A DNA stretch of 64,000 nucleotides, from NCBI GenBank assembly GCA_043784065.1, contig JAYVYR010000002.1:21929-85928 (forward strand), written 5' to 3'. Below are positions 39,266-47,107 of the stretch, in pieces. This stretch comes from Bog-756 sp043784065. GTDB taxonomy: Bacteria; Actinomycetota; Acidimicrobiia; Acidimicrobiales; RAAP-2. A model generated the notes under the pieces. That model saw nothing but the letters and a program-made list of their open reading frames with translations. It was not told where the DNA came from and ran no database searches. The position numbers and the translations under genes were made by a program. Position 1 is the stretch's first letter. Each line of letters begins with the position of its first letter.

Positions 39266-40615
39266 CTAGTGAGTGCCGGCTCCAGTGCCGGTGCCGGCTC
39301 CGGTGTCAGTGCCGGTGGGGCCCGGGACCGGTCGCGGCACCTGAGCCCGCACCGCCTCGAGGAATCGGACCACCCCGAGGGTCGTGTTGCGCGACCGGAT
39401 CGAGAGCAGGACGTCGAAGGCGTGCTGAGCGCGGGGTAGCTCGAGGTAGGCCACCGGGGCGAGGGAGGTCTCCCGCAACCGCTGGGCAAAGCGACGCCCG
39501 ACCTGTGGCGGCACGAGCGTGTCGTTGGTCCCCTGGACGACGAAGAACGCCGGAGCCGACGGCGTGATGCGCTGGTCGGGGGAGGCCGACGCGTACAGCG
39601 ACGTGTTGTCGACGTAGGGAAGCTTCATGACCCGCTTCTCCAGCAACTCGATGAGGCCGGGACCGTAGACCCCTTCGGCCTCGGGGTCACCCGTCATGTC
39701 ATGGACGCCGTAGAAGGGGACGCACGCACTGACCGAGGTGTCGGCTTCCTCGAATCCGGGCTGCCATTCCGGTGCGTTCGGGGTGAGTGCGGCCAGGGCT
39801 GACAGGTGACCACCGGCCGATCCGCCCGACACGGCGAGGAACGACGGGTCGCCGCCGTACTCGGCGATATGAGCCCGTACCCAGGCCAGCGCCTGCTTGC
39901 AGTCGACGATGTGGTCCGGCCAAGTCGCCTGCGGGCTGAGCCGGTAGTTGATGGCCACACATACCCAGCCGCGTTCGGCCAACTCGTGCAACATCGGCAG
40001 ACCCTGCTCCCGCTTGTCGCCCATGACCCAGGCCCCGCCATGGATGTAGACCAGCACCGGGGCACCGGACGGCGGATCGGCCCGCCGCACCAACACGTCG
40101 AGTTTGTGCCGGTAGATGCCGTCACCGACATAGTCGAGATTGCGGATGCGCCGGATACGGCCGAAACGGAAGGGAACGGGCAGCACCAGCCGCCACCAGG
40201 TCACCCAGGCCGGCGCCAGGTCGACACCCTCGGCCCGAATGGGACCGCCAGCGGCTGACTCGAGCGCCTGGTCGACCAAGCCGGCCGAGCGGCAGGCGGA
40301 CACGACAAGGGCCACATAGACCAGCAATGCCACCAGACCGAGAGCGGCGGCCAGCCACCACACGGGGTTGCGCGGTTGGGCGGCGTCACCCAGCACGACG
40401 GACCCGGCCAAGACCACGACGGCGGCGTGCACGGGCACCTCAGCCACCACCCAACCGAGCACGAACGAGACGACCGAGAACGGCTCGCGCCGGAGCGGTG
40501 CCCAAGCCGGGATGGCCAGGAGGGTGGACACCATGGTGAACGCCAGAAATGCCCAGAGCACCCCACCATCAAACACCGTCCGCCAACCGGAACGGAAACC
40601 GGCTCTGGATCGCAC
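39266..40615 (-). CDS. Alpha/beta hydrolase (carboxylesterase/HSL-like) with membrane anchor
   Basis: A 449-residue esterase. Residues about 15-110 contain three hydrophobic segments, so the enzyme is membrane-attached. The catalytic domain begins with the oxyanion motif VLVYIHGGAWVMGDK, the nucleophile elbow is VSGGSAGGHLSAL, the acidic residue lies in FVVQGTNDTLVPP, and the His in PRAQHAFDVLL. This is the hormone-sensitive-lipase/BD-FAE-type arrangement. The tail is a short Thr/Gly repeat (TGTDTGAGTGTGAGT). Start GTG 40615. It is divergent from the WS/DGAT gene, which suggests a shared link with neutral lipid metabolism. Confidence 0.87.
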   Translation of the reverse strand: MRSRAGFRSGWRTVFDGGVLWAFLAFTMVSTLLAIPAWAPLRREPFSVVSFVLGWVVAEVPVHAAVVVLAGSVVLGDAAQPRNPVWWLAAALGLVALLVYVALVVSACRSAGLVDQALESAAGGPIRAEGVDLAPAWVTWWRLVLPVPFRFGRIRRIRNLDYVGDGIYRHKLDVLVRRADPPSGAPVLVYIHGGAWVMGDKREQGLPMLHELAERGWVCVAINYRLSPQATWPDHIVDCKQALAWVRAHIAEYGGDPSFLAVSGGSAGGHLSALAALTPNAPEWQPGFEEADTSVSACVPFYGVHDMTGDPEAEGVYGPGLIELLEKRVMKLPYVDNTSLYASASPDQRITPSAPAFFVVQGTNDTLVPPQVGRRFAQRLRETSLAPVAYLELPRAQHAFDVLLSIRSRNTTLGVVRFLEAVRAQVPRPVPGPTGTDTGAGTGTGAGTH

Positions 40616-40691
40616 GTCCAGGGTGAGGCATCATCTAGGTCCGGCCGAAGACCGGATCCCGACCCGTGGCGCAGCCGCCACACCGACACAC

Positions 40692-40700
40692 GGAGGAGGG
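40692..40700 (+). promoter_or_regulatory. Ribosome-binding site of the WS/DGAT gene
   Basis: GGAGGAGGG ending six bases before ATC 40707. It is one of the strongest Shine-Dalgarno sequences in the window and points to that ATC as the start codon. Confidence 0.6.
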
Positions 40701-40706
40701 CGAGCC

Positions 40707-42194
40707 ATCGAACCACTGAGCGGCCTCGACGCCAGTTTCCTCTACCTCGAAACACCCACGCTCCACATGCATGTGGAGATGGTCACCGTCTTCGATCCGT
40801 CCACTGTGCCCGGCGGCTACTCGTTCGCCAAAATGCAGGCGCAGATCGCCTCCCGCACCTATCAGGCGCCCGTGTTCCGACGGCTCCTGGTCGAGGTCCC
40901 GTTCCGGCTCGGGCACCCGGTCTGGGTCGACGACCCCCACTTCGACATCGACTACCACGTCCGGCGCACGGCAGTCCCCTCTCCTGGCGGGCTCCTCGAA
41001 CTGGCCGAGTTGGCAGGAGACATCGCCAGCCGCCAACTCGACCGGTCCAAACCGCTGTGGGAGATCTGGATAGCGGAGGGCCTGGAGGATGACCGCATCG
41101 CCGTCATCGCCAAGATGCACCACTCCACGGTCGACGGGATGTCCGGTGCTGCGCTCCTTTCTGTATTGTTCGATCTGGAGGTAGACCCCGGTCCCGAGCC
41201 CGAGCCACCCGAGGTGGTGGTCGACGGTCATATCCCGTCGAGTGCCGAACTGATCAGCGAGGCCCTCGCCGCTCGTGTCTTCCGGCCCTTCGAGATGACC
41301 CGGGACATCCTGCGCACCGGTCAGCGGCTGCTCGACGTACGTCGGGTCCGCAACGAACCAGAGCACCACGCTCCCCAGGCCAAGGCGGCGCTGCCCCTGT
41401 CGGCGCCGCGCACCTCGTTCAACGGCACGCTGACCCGGCGCCGGCAGGTGGCACTGTCGGCCATCGGGCTCGCCGACGTGAAGCGTCTGAAGAGTGCCAC
41501 CGGATCGACGGTCAACGACGTGGTTCTCGCTATCTGCACCGGCGCGCTTCGGCGGTTCCTGGTCGAGGGGGATGAACTGCCCGACAAGCCGTTGGTCGCC
41601 GTGGTGCCCGTGTCGATCCATCCGGACATCGATGCCCCCTACGGGTCGAACAAGGTGTCGTCGATGTTCGTGCAGCTGCCCGCCCAGGTGGACGATCCCC
41701 TGGAACGGCTGGAAGCCATCCGAGAAGGCACCAAAGGGGCGAAGGAGGAGCACAATGCCCTCGGTGCCGACATGCTGATCAACTGGGCAGAACACGCTAC
41801 GCCCAACACGTTTGCGGCCGCTGCCCGCCTCTACAGCCGGATGCGGCTGGCTGACCGCCACCGGCCGGTGGCCAACCTGATCATCTCAAACGTGCCGGGT
41901 CCCGACTTCCCCCTCTACCTGGCCGGGGCCGAGATGGAGGCAGGTTTTCCGCTCGGTCCGGTCATCGACGGGATCGGTATCAACATCACTATCATGAGCT
42001 ATCGCGGCACGCTCTACTGGGGGATCATCTCCTGCCCCGAGACGATGCCGAAGGTCTGGCAGCTGGCCGCCGACATCCCTCTCGCCCTCGACGAGCTTCT
42101 GGAAGCGGCCGGGCTGCCCCCAGCCGAGTTCCGCTCGCGCCAAGCCGCCGACGCGGTCGCGGCTGCCGGGCTTACCTTCCCGACGGAGACGTGA
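40707..42194 (+). CDS. Wax ester synthase/diacylglycerol acyltransferase (WS/DGAT), probable AUC start
   Basis: A protein of about 495 residues of the bacterial WS/DGAT family, which makes wax esters or triacylglycerol from acyl-CoA at the membrane. It begins EPLSGLDASFLYLETPTLHM, carries the catalytic HHSTVDGMSG (HHxxxDG) near residue 140, and later NDVVLAICTGALRRFL and VPVSIHPD. The family normally starts one residue before EPLSGLD; here that codon is ATC, with GGAGGAGGG six bases upstream and no in-frame ATG, GTG or TTG nearby. ATG 40533 would add 58 unrelated residues and overlap the divergent esterase. It makes storage lipid together with the acyl-CoA enzymes of this region. Confidence 0.87.
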   Translation: MEPLSGLDASFLYLETPTLHMHVEMVTVFDPSTVPGGYSFAKMQAQIASRTYQAPVFRRLLVEVPFRLGHPVWVDDPHFDIDYHVRRTAVPSPGGLLELAELAGDIASRQLDRSKPLWEIWIAEGLEDDRIAVIAKMHHSTVDGMSGAALLSVLFDLEVDPGPEPEPPEVVVDGHIPSSAELISEALAARVFRPFEMTRDILRTGQRLLDVRRVRNEPEHHAPQAKAALPLSAPRTSFNGTLTRRRQVALSAIGLADVKRLKSATGSTVNDVVLAICTGALRRFLVEGDELPDKPLVAVVPVSIHPDIDAPYGSNKVSSMFVQLPAQVDDPLERLEAIREGTKGAKEEHNALGADMLINWAEHATPNTFAAAARLYSRMRLADRHRPVANLIISNVPGPDFPLYLAGAEMEAGFPLGPVIDGIGINITIMSYRGTLYWGIISCPETMPKVWQLAADIPLALDELLEAAGLPPAEFRSRQAADAVAAAGLTFPTET

Positions 42195-42228
42195 GCCCCG
42201 GCGGTCGGGACACCGTGCCGTCCACTGT

Positions 42229-43392
42229 TCAGGGCGTGCCACCCACCGTCATCGATGTGGCGCCTGAGCACACCCGGACGGCTCTCCCGAAGGTCTGATG
42301 GGTCGGGTCGTAGGGAAGGACGGTGCCGTGTCCGGTCACGATGAATGCCCCGGTCGAGCCCGGGCCGGTCACGATGTCAGTGGGGTGGTCGGTGCCGGAC
42401 GCGGCGGCCGTCGTTCCTCCGCTTGGCAGGCGCACGGGGGCCAGAGGGTTGGCGAAGTCGGCCACCGGCACGATGTCGATCCAATTGTCGGCCGAGTCGG
42501 CTACCAGTAGCCGGGAGCCATCGGTTGTCAGTGCCACGGCGGCCGGATCGGAGATCCCGAACCGGTCGAATCCGGCAGGGGCGCCCACCACACCGGTCGC
42601 TGTGGCAATCGGGACCACCCGTCCTCCGTAGTCGGGTGGTCCCTGGCCGGCCACGAACAGCGTGCTGCCATCGGCCGACACGACGAGGCCGTGGGGCGAG
42701 GACACCGACGACAGGGTCAGCCCGGTGACGATGGGCAAACCAGCTGTGGCCTTGTCCGTGGCGACCGGCACGACACCACCGGATTCCAGCACGTAGAGGG
42801 TCGGTGATGTCGGACTGAGTGCCATTCCGACCACTGTCCGGCCCGGCCCGAGGTCGAGAGGCATCCCGACCGCCCGAGTGGCGATGTCGACCGGCACGAT
42901 CGTCGTCCCGCTGGCGGCCAGCACTGTCCTACCACCGTGCATCACCACCACCGCGCTGGTGGCCCCGTGCCCGGGAAGGGCGATCGGGCGGGCGGCCCGC
43001 TGGGTAGCCAGGTCGATGGGAACGAGCACGTTGGTGGTCGGCCGGCCCGGAGCCGTCGACTGCGTGACAACAAATGCCCACCGGCCGTCAGACGATGTGG
43101 TGATGGCGAAGTCGCCGAGCGGGGGTGTACCGCCGATGGGCAACAGGATCGGTGCTTCGGGGGTGCGGGAGCGCAACTCCAGCGGGGTGACGGCGGTGGG
43201 GCACACCACATAGCCGACAGCTCCAGCCGCCGCCCCACGCGACCCGGGAAGGGCAGACGAATCAGGGATGGCCAGCGTCGAGCAACCGGTCAGGATGCCA
43301 GCCATCAGGATGGCCACGGCCGAGGTGGTCGTCCATCGGCACCACGACGACTCCGTCGGCGGGTTCCGGTCGCGTCGGGTGGGGTCCTCCAT
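42229..43392 (-). CDS. Beta-propeller (YVTN-like) lipoprotein
   Basis: A 387-residue exported protein. The signal peptide has a hydrophobic core and lipobox MAGILTGCS near residues 30-38. The mature part has about seven repeats of the YVTN/Lact_bio beta-propeller kind, each with a strand pattern such as SPTSPTLYVLESGGVVPVAT or LTTDGSRLLVADSADNWIDI. Such proteins bind partners outside the cell; the function is unknown. The start ATG 43392 is preceded by a TAGGGT element about 11 bases upstream. It is convergent with WS/DGAT and follows the SDR gene on the same strand. Confidence 0.75.
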   Translation of the reverse strand: MEDPTRRDRNPPTESSWCRWTTTSAVAILMAGILTGCSTLAIPDSSALPGSRGAAAGAVGYVVCPTAVTPLELRSRTPEAPILLPIGGTPPLGDFAITTSSDGRWAFVVTQSTAPGRPTTNVLVPIDLATQRAARPIALPGHGATSAVVVMHGGRTVLAASGTTIVPVDIATRAVGMPLDLGPGRTVVGMALSPTSPTLYVLESGGVVPVATDKATAGLPIVTGLTLSSVSSPHGLVVSADGSTLFVAGQGPPDYGGRVVPIATATGVVGAPAGFDRFGISDPAAVALTTDGSRLLVADSADNWIDIVPVADFANPLAPVRLPSGGTTAAASGTDHPTDIVTGPGSTGAFIVTGHGTVLPYDPTHQTFGRAVRVCSGATSMTVGGTP

Positions 43393-43442
43393 AGGTGGGC
43401 CCGACCCTAGTGACGTCGGCGGCTCCGGCGGAAGGCCCCGTG

Positions 43443-44387
43443 TCAGGCCACCCGTGCAGGCGATCCCCTGCGGGCGTGTTCGGCGACCGCGGCCAGCGCC
43501 TCGTCGAGCGGCGTCGGCTCTATCCCGAACGTGGCTGTGCACGCCGAAGAGTCGAGGACGAAGGGACGGTCGAACTGGTAACGGGTCTCCTTGAACTCAC
43601 GTATCTGCGCCGAGAACACCCCGGCAATTGTGAGGGCCCCGGGCGGAAGCGCGGCCACCGAGGCCACCGGCGCACCGGCCACCTCGCAGAACCGGGCAGC
43701 CAGCCGGCGCTGGGTCAAGGCCGGGCCCGTCGGCACGTGCCACGCCCGCCCCCACGCCCGCTCGTCGGTGCCGAGCACGGCCAGCGTGCGCCCTACGTCG
43801 GGCACGTAGGTCGCCGAATGGGGCATGTCGGGGTCCCCTAAGACACGTGCCTTCTTGCCGGCCAGGAGACGGTCGACGTTTCGACCGAAGAAACTTGTGT
43901 CAACGACCCCCGGGCCGAAGAAGTCCGACGCCCGGGCCTCGGTAACCCGCACGCGGCCGTCGCGGTGGGCGGCCAGAGCGTCCTCCCACATGGCGATCCG
44001 GACCCGGCCCTTGGTGCCCGTCGAGGCCAGCGGGTCGTCCTCGGTCATCGGATGGTCGACGGGTCCATAGCTGTAGAGATTGCCCATGATCACCAGTACC
44101 GCGCCAGACCGGCTGGCTGCCTCCAGCATCGATGCGGCCATCGGGGGCCACAGCTCGGGCCAGCGATGATAGGGAGGGTTGGCGCAGTTGTAGAGGGCGT
44201 CGGCTCCACCCACGGCGGCGGCCAGGACGAACGGGTCGGAGGCGTCTGCGGCCACCCTGGTGATACCGGAGTGGTCGGGGCCCGACCCGGAACGGGTGAC
44301 GACAGTCACCTCGTGGCCTCCCTCCACCAGAGCGTGCGCTGTGGCCGTCCCGACCGCTCCCGAACCGACGATGACGTGCGTACCCAT
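43443..44387 (-). CDS. NAD-dependent epimerase/dehydratase family protein
   Basis: A 314-residue extended short-chain dehydrogenase. The nucleotide-binding motif is VIVGSGAVGTATAHALVEGG at about 5-24, with the altered GSGAVG form instead of GATGFIG. LVIMGNLYSYGP holds the catalytic Tyr region in the place of the YxxxK motif, so activity may be atypical. FGPGVVDTSFFGRNVDRLLA and YVPDVGRTLAVLG fit the nucleoside-sugar epimerase-like group of actinobacteria. The start ATG 44387 follows AAGGAG. It is divergent from a TetR gene across repeated operator-like sequences and is its likely target. Confidence 0.82.
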   Translation of the reverse strand: MGTHVIVGSGAVGTATAHALVEGGHEVTVVTRSGSGPDHSGITRVAADASDPFVLAAAVGGADALYNCANPPYHRWPELWPPMAASMLEAASRSGAVLVIMGNLYSYGPVDHPMTEDDPLASTGTKGRVRIAMWEDALAAHRDGRVRVTEARASDFFGPGVVDTSFFGRNVDRLLAGKKARVLGDPDMPHSATYVPDVGRTLAVLGTDERAWGRAWHVPTGPALTQRRLAARFCEVAGAPVASVAALPPGALTIAGVFSAQIREFKETRYQFDRPFVLDSSACTATFGIEPTPLDEALAAVAEHARRGSPARVA

Positions 44388-44410
44388 GACGGATTCTCCT
44401 TATTGTGATC

Positions 44411-44491
44411 ACTGCTCTTGTTTGTCACCAGTATTCTCCCTTCTGGATCAGATTGCAAGAGCAGTGCTCTGTTATTGATCTACTGCTCTTG
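44411..44491. promoter_or_regulatory. Three operator-like copies of ACTGCTCTTG
   Basis: ACTGCTCTTG at 44411-44420, its inverse CAAGAGCAGT at 44456-44465, and ACTGCTCTTG again at 44482-44491. The last lies within CTACTGCTCTTGTAG, itself an imperfect palindrome. All are in the 122-base gap between the divergent epimerase and TetR genes, so they are probably sites for that TetR protein. Confidence 0.65.
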
Positions 44492-44509
44492 TAGTGACAG
44501 ACTGCAGGC

Positions 44510-45322
44510 ATGCCCCCCTCTACCGGACTGCGTGCCCGCATGCGGGCTGAGCTCACGGTCGAGATCAAGGAGGAGGCCCGGCGCCAACTGGCGGCCGAAG
44601 GGGCGTCCGGACTTTCCCTGCGGGCAGTCACACGGTCGTTGGGCTTGGCCTCATCGGCCATCTACCGCTACTTCCCCAGTCGGGACGACCTACTCACGGC
44701 CCTCATCGTCGACGCCTACGACGCCGTCGGCAACGCCGCCGAACACGCCGATGCCAGATGCCCATCCGACGACTTCGGCGGTCGTTGGATGGCGGTCGGC
44801 CAGGCCATCCGGGCATGGTCGCTGACCAATCCCCACGAATATGCACTGGTGTACGGATCGCCGGTACCCGGCTACCGTGCGCCGGAGGACACGATAGATC
44901 CGGCTAGCCGTGTCACCCTGGTGATGGCAGGAATAGTTGACCGTGCAGCTCGAACCGGTCGGATCGACACGCCGCCCTGGGAGCCGTCGCTCACCCCGAT
45001 CGGGCCTGACACGGCTGCCTCCCTCCAGACGTTGATCGACCTGGCATTCCCTCATGCCTCCACCGAAACGGCACTACGGGCGGTGGCGGCGTGGACCCAG
45101 CTCTTCGGCATCATCTCCTTCGAGCTCTTCGGCCACTTTCATCGGGTGATCGACGAGGCCAACCCGGTAGTCGACCGGGCACTCCTCGAGATGGGACGGA
45201 TGGTGGGGCTTCCTGCCCCGTGGTCGGATGTCGGAAGGATTGACGACGAGTCGGCGATGGGGGCGGAAGCGACCACAGGAGAGGTCCCGGGTGACCGTGA
45301 CGAGGACTGGTACCTGATCTGA
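44510..45322 (+). CDS. TetR family transcriptional regulator
   Basis: A 270-residue TetR-type regulator. The DNA-binding domain is at about 12-70: RAELTVEIKEEARRQLAAEG, LSLRAVTRSLGLASSAIYRY and SRDDLLTALI. The C-terminal domain (TetR_C_25/WHG-like) has the signature AVGQAIRAWSLTNPHEYALV and YGSPVPGY. It is divergent from the epimerase gene and the gap has three copies of a 10-bp motif in both orientations, so it likely represses itself and that gene. The ligand is unknown. The first ATG is used; ATG 44540 is possible. Confidence 0.87.
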   Translation: MPPSTGLRARMRAELTVEIKEEARRQLAAEGASGLSLRAVTRSLGLASSAIYRYFPSRDDLLTALIVDAYDAVGNAAEHADARCPSDDFGGRWMAVGQAIRAWSLTNPHEYALVYGSPVPGYRAPEDTIDPASRVTLVMAGIVDRAARTGRIDTPPWEPSLTPIGPDTAASLQTLIDLAFPHASTETALRAVAAWTQLFGIISFELFGHFHRVIDEANPVVDRALLEMGRMVGLPAPWSDVGRIDDESAMGAEATTGEVPGDRDEDWYLI

Positions 45323-45378
45323 GGAGAGCGGCCCTGAGGAGAGCAGCCGGACACTGAATTCGGATGACGGATCGAGTT

Positions 45379-45396
45379 GGTATCGGATCTGATACC
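45379..45396. promoter_or_regulatory. Operator copy 1 for the XRE/nucleotidyltransferase operon
   Basis: GGTATCGGATCTGATACC, an inverted repeat with 6-bp arms. An identical copy begins 32 bases further on, three helical turns away. Confidence 0.65.
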
Positions 45397-45410
45397 GAGT
45401 ACAGAAAAAT

Positions 45411-45428
45411 GGTATCGGATCTGATACC
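45411..45428. promoter_or_regulatory. Operator copy 2 for the XRE/nucleotidyltransferase operon
   Basis: Identical 18-bp palindrome GGTATCGGATCTGATACC. Its end overlaps the -10 element TACCAT (45425-45430), so a protein bound here would block the promoter. Confidence 0.65.
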
Positions 45429-45430
45429 AT
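45425..45430 (+). promoter_or_regulatory. -10 element of the XRE regulator gene (leaderless type)
   Basis: TACCAT, six bases before the ATG at 45437, overlapping the second operator. Confidence 0.5.
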
Positions 45431-45436
45431 TTAACG

Positions 45437-45745
45437 ATGGATTCGGCAGACACAATTCGCCTCGCCCGCCAGCGATCCGGTCTCTCCCTGAGGGAACTTG
45501 CCGCACGGGCCGACACGTCACATTCCGCTCTGGCTGCCTATGAGGCCAGCCGGGTGCAACCCTCCTTCGAAAAGGTTCGCCATATTGTGGCCAGCGCTGG
45601 ATTCGATCTGGAGGTGACCCTGGTGCCTCGGACCTGCCGCGACGAGGATCGGGGACGGGAATTGGAAGCAGTGTTGACGTTGGCCGAGCAGTTCCCCGCC
45701 CGGCACGATGACGTGCTTGCGTTTCCGGCGTTCCCGACATCGTGA
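45437..45745 (+). CDS. XRE-type helix-turn-helix regulator, probable antitoxin
   Basis: A 102-residue protein with a Cro/C1-type helix-turn-helix at about residues 5-60: TIRLARQRSGLSLRELAARA, then TSHSALAAYEASRVQPSFEK. The C-terminal 40 residues are short and acidic (LEAVLTLAEQFPARHDD). Two identical palindromes overlap its promoter, the classic layout for autorepression. The following nucleotidyltransferase-fold gene overlaps it by four bases. The pair resembles a toxin-antitoxin unit in which the XRE protein is antitoxin and repressor; this is inference from arrangement. Confidence 0.82.
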   Translation: MDSADTIRLARQRSGLSLRELAARADTSHSALAAYEASRVQPSFEKVRHIVASAGFDLEVTLVPRTCRDEDRGRELEAVLTLAEQFPARHDDVLAFPAFPTS

Positions 45746-46284
45746 GCGATCTGGTCGACAAGATCCTCACCATCGATTCCAGTCTTGACGCGGCCAACAT
45801 CCCTCATGCATTCGGTGGTGCGCTGGCGTTGGCCTGGTGCACGGAGCACCCCCGGGGCACAATCGACATCGACTGCAACGTGTTTGTCGACCCTGGCAAA
45901 GTGCTGTGGGTCTTCGACGCGCTTCCCGATGCAATCACCTGGGACGATTCGTCGGTCACCCGTGTTGTTCGAACCGGCCAGGATCGCCTGTGGTGGGACT
46001 CGACGCCCGTCGACGTGTTCCTCGACACGGCGCCGTTCCATGTGGACGTTGCTACCCGGGTGCGTCGCAAACCGTTAGGGGGCCGCGACCTCCCATTCCT
46101 GTCGTGCTCCGACCTTGCCGTATTCAAGGCATTCTTCAACCGCACCAGAGATTGGGCCGACCTCGAGGACATGGCGGCCGTCGGCAGCCTGAACGTCGAA
46201 CGGGTCATCGCAACGCTCGAGCGCTACCTCGGGGACGATGACGACCGCATCGACCGGGTGAGAGCATTGGCCACCACTACCTGA
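45742..46284 (+). CDS. Nucleotidyltransferase-fold protein, possible toxin (AbiEii/MNT-like)
   Basis: A 180-residue protein with the nucleotidyltransferase pattern IPHAFGGALALAWCTEHPRG followed by TIDIDCNVFV, the GG...R.T.DID signature of the AbiEii/DUF6036-like superfamily. A third acidic residue may be in TPVDVFLDTAPFH. The C-terminal LGGRDLPFLSCSDLAVFKAF and WADLEDMAAVG are typical of this group. Such enzymes transfer nucleotides, in some toxins to tRNA or proteins. GTG 45742 overlaps the XRE stop (GTGA). The exact family is not certain, and toxicity is inferred only from the pairing. Confidence 0.72.
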   Translation: MSDLVDKILTIDSSLDAANIPHAFGGALALAWCTEHPRGTIDIDCNVFVDPGKVLWVFDALPDAITWDDSSVTRVVRTGQDRLWWDSTPVDVFLDTAPFHVDVATRVRRKPLGGRDLPFLSCSDLAVFKAFFNRTRDWADLEDMAAVGSLNVERVIATLERYLGDDDDRIDRVRALATTT

Positions 46285-46351
46285 CCGACCATCGGACGAC
46301 GCGTCGACAGAGCCTCCGGCCAAGCTTGGATACCGGGCGAAACGAAGACGG

Positions 46352-47011
46352 CTACCGGCCAAAGGAATCGGGAGACGCACAGCTCTCTGCAACGGGGGCG
46401 CTCGGCTCGCCTGCGACGCGGGACCTGCGTCGCTTCCGGGCCCGCTCATAGTCCTCGCAACGGGCGATTGGGAAACGCACCGATACCGTACCGCCCTCCG
46501 ATGACGTCGCCACGGGGAAACCCGAGGCCAGGAAAACGCCGAGCATGTCCCGGTTTTCGGACAGGGTCTGAGCCATGAACCGGGAGATGCCGTGAGGACG
46601 GGCCGCTCCAGCCAGGTGGTCGAGTAGCAGGGCGCCGATCCCCCTGCGCTGGTAAGCATCGGTCACGACGAAGGCCACTTCGGCCTCGTCGGACCCATCG
46701 AGGCGTTCGTAGCGGCCCACGCCGACGATCTGACGACCGTCGACGACCACGAAGGCCATTCGGTCCACGTAGTCGACAGTGGTGAAACGCTCCACCTCTC
46801 CGGGCGAAAGGTGGGGATGGGCGAAGAAGAATCGCCGGTAGACCGAGCGGGGCGACAGGCTCTCGTGAAATGCACTCATGGCCGCTCCGTCGGAGCTGCG
46901 GATGGGACGGACGAGTACGTGGATTCCGGCCCGCAGTCGCTCGTCGGTCTCAAGCCCGGCGGGGTAGTGCCCGGAAACGGCCGGGGGGGCGGCACTCACT
47001 CCGTCCGGCAT
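46352..47011 (-). CDS. GNAT family N-acetyltransferase
   Basis: A 219-residue GNAT acetyltransferase. The substrate-proximal part contains MSAFHESLSPRSVYRRFFFA, and the acetyl-CoA loop is VTDAYQRRGIGALLLDHLAG (Q/RxxGxG/A). This type, with SPRSVYRRFF, is common in actinobacteria near stress genes and in protein acetyltransferases of the Pat kind. The C-terminal 35 residues are basic and Ser/Pro-rich. The ATG 47011 is seven bases after a TAGCAT element. Together with the STAS and DevR/DevS neighbours it may belong to a hypoxia/stress block, which is inference. Confidence 0.83.
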   Translation of the reverse strand: MPDGVSAAPPAVSGHYPAGLETDERLRAGIHVLVRPIRSSDGAAMSAFHESLSPRSVYRRFFFAHPHLSPGEVERFTTVDYVDRMAFVVVDGRQIVGVGRYERLDGSDEAEVAFVVTDAYQRRGIGALLLDHLAGAARPHGISRFMAQTLSENRDMLGVFLASGFPVATSSEGGTVSVRFPIARCEDYERARKRRRSRVAGEPSAPVAESCASPDSFGR

Positions 47012-47018
47012 CCGCTCG

Positions 47019-47024
47019 ATGCTA
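47019..47024 (-). promoter_or_regulatory. -10 element of the GNAT gene (leaderless type)
   Basis: TAGCAT on the minus strand, seven bases before the ATG at 47011. Confidence 0.45.
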
Positions 47025-47074
47025 CGCGCCCGGAGTGCTGTCCGCCGATCGGTCGGCTTCGGATCTGCTTCGGC

Positions 47075-47107
47075 CTACCTGCGACCTACCTGCGAACTAC
47101 CAGCGAC
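47075..47107. repeat. Three tandem copies of an 11-bp unit
   Basis: CTACCTGCGAC, CTACCTGCGAA and CTACCAGCGAC follow each other without spacing. They lie at the 3' end of the STAS gene, about 50-85 bases upstream of the GNAT promoter. One unit equals about one helical turn, so all copies face the same side of the DNA. Confidence 0.6.

Noticed and set aside
40635..41861. 408-codon open frame opposite the WS/DGAT gene
   Set aside because: Antisense to a gene with the catalytic HHSTVDG motif; not protein-like.
45323..46351. Genomic island around the XRE/nucleotidyltransferase pair
   Set aside because: No integrase, tRNA, direct-repeat ends or clear change in codon use in the flanks; only the promoter region is AT-richer.
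47075..47107. CRISPR-like repeat
   Set aside because: The 11-bp units are adjacent without spacers, and there are no cas genes.
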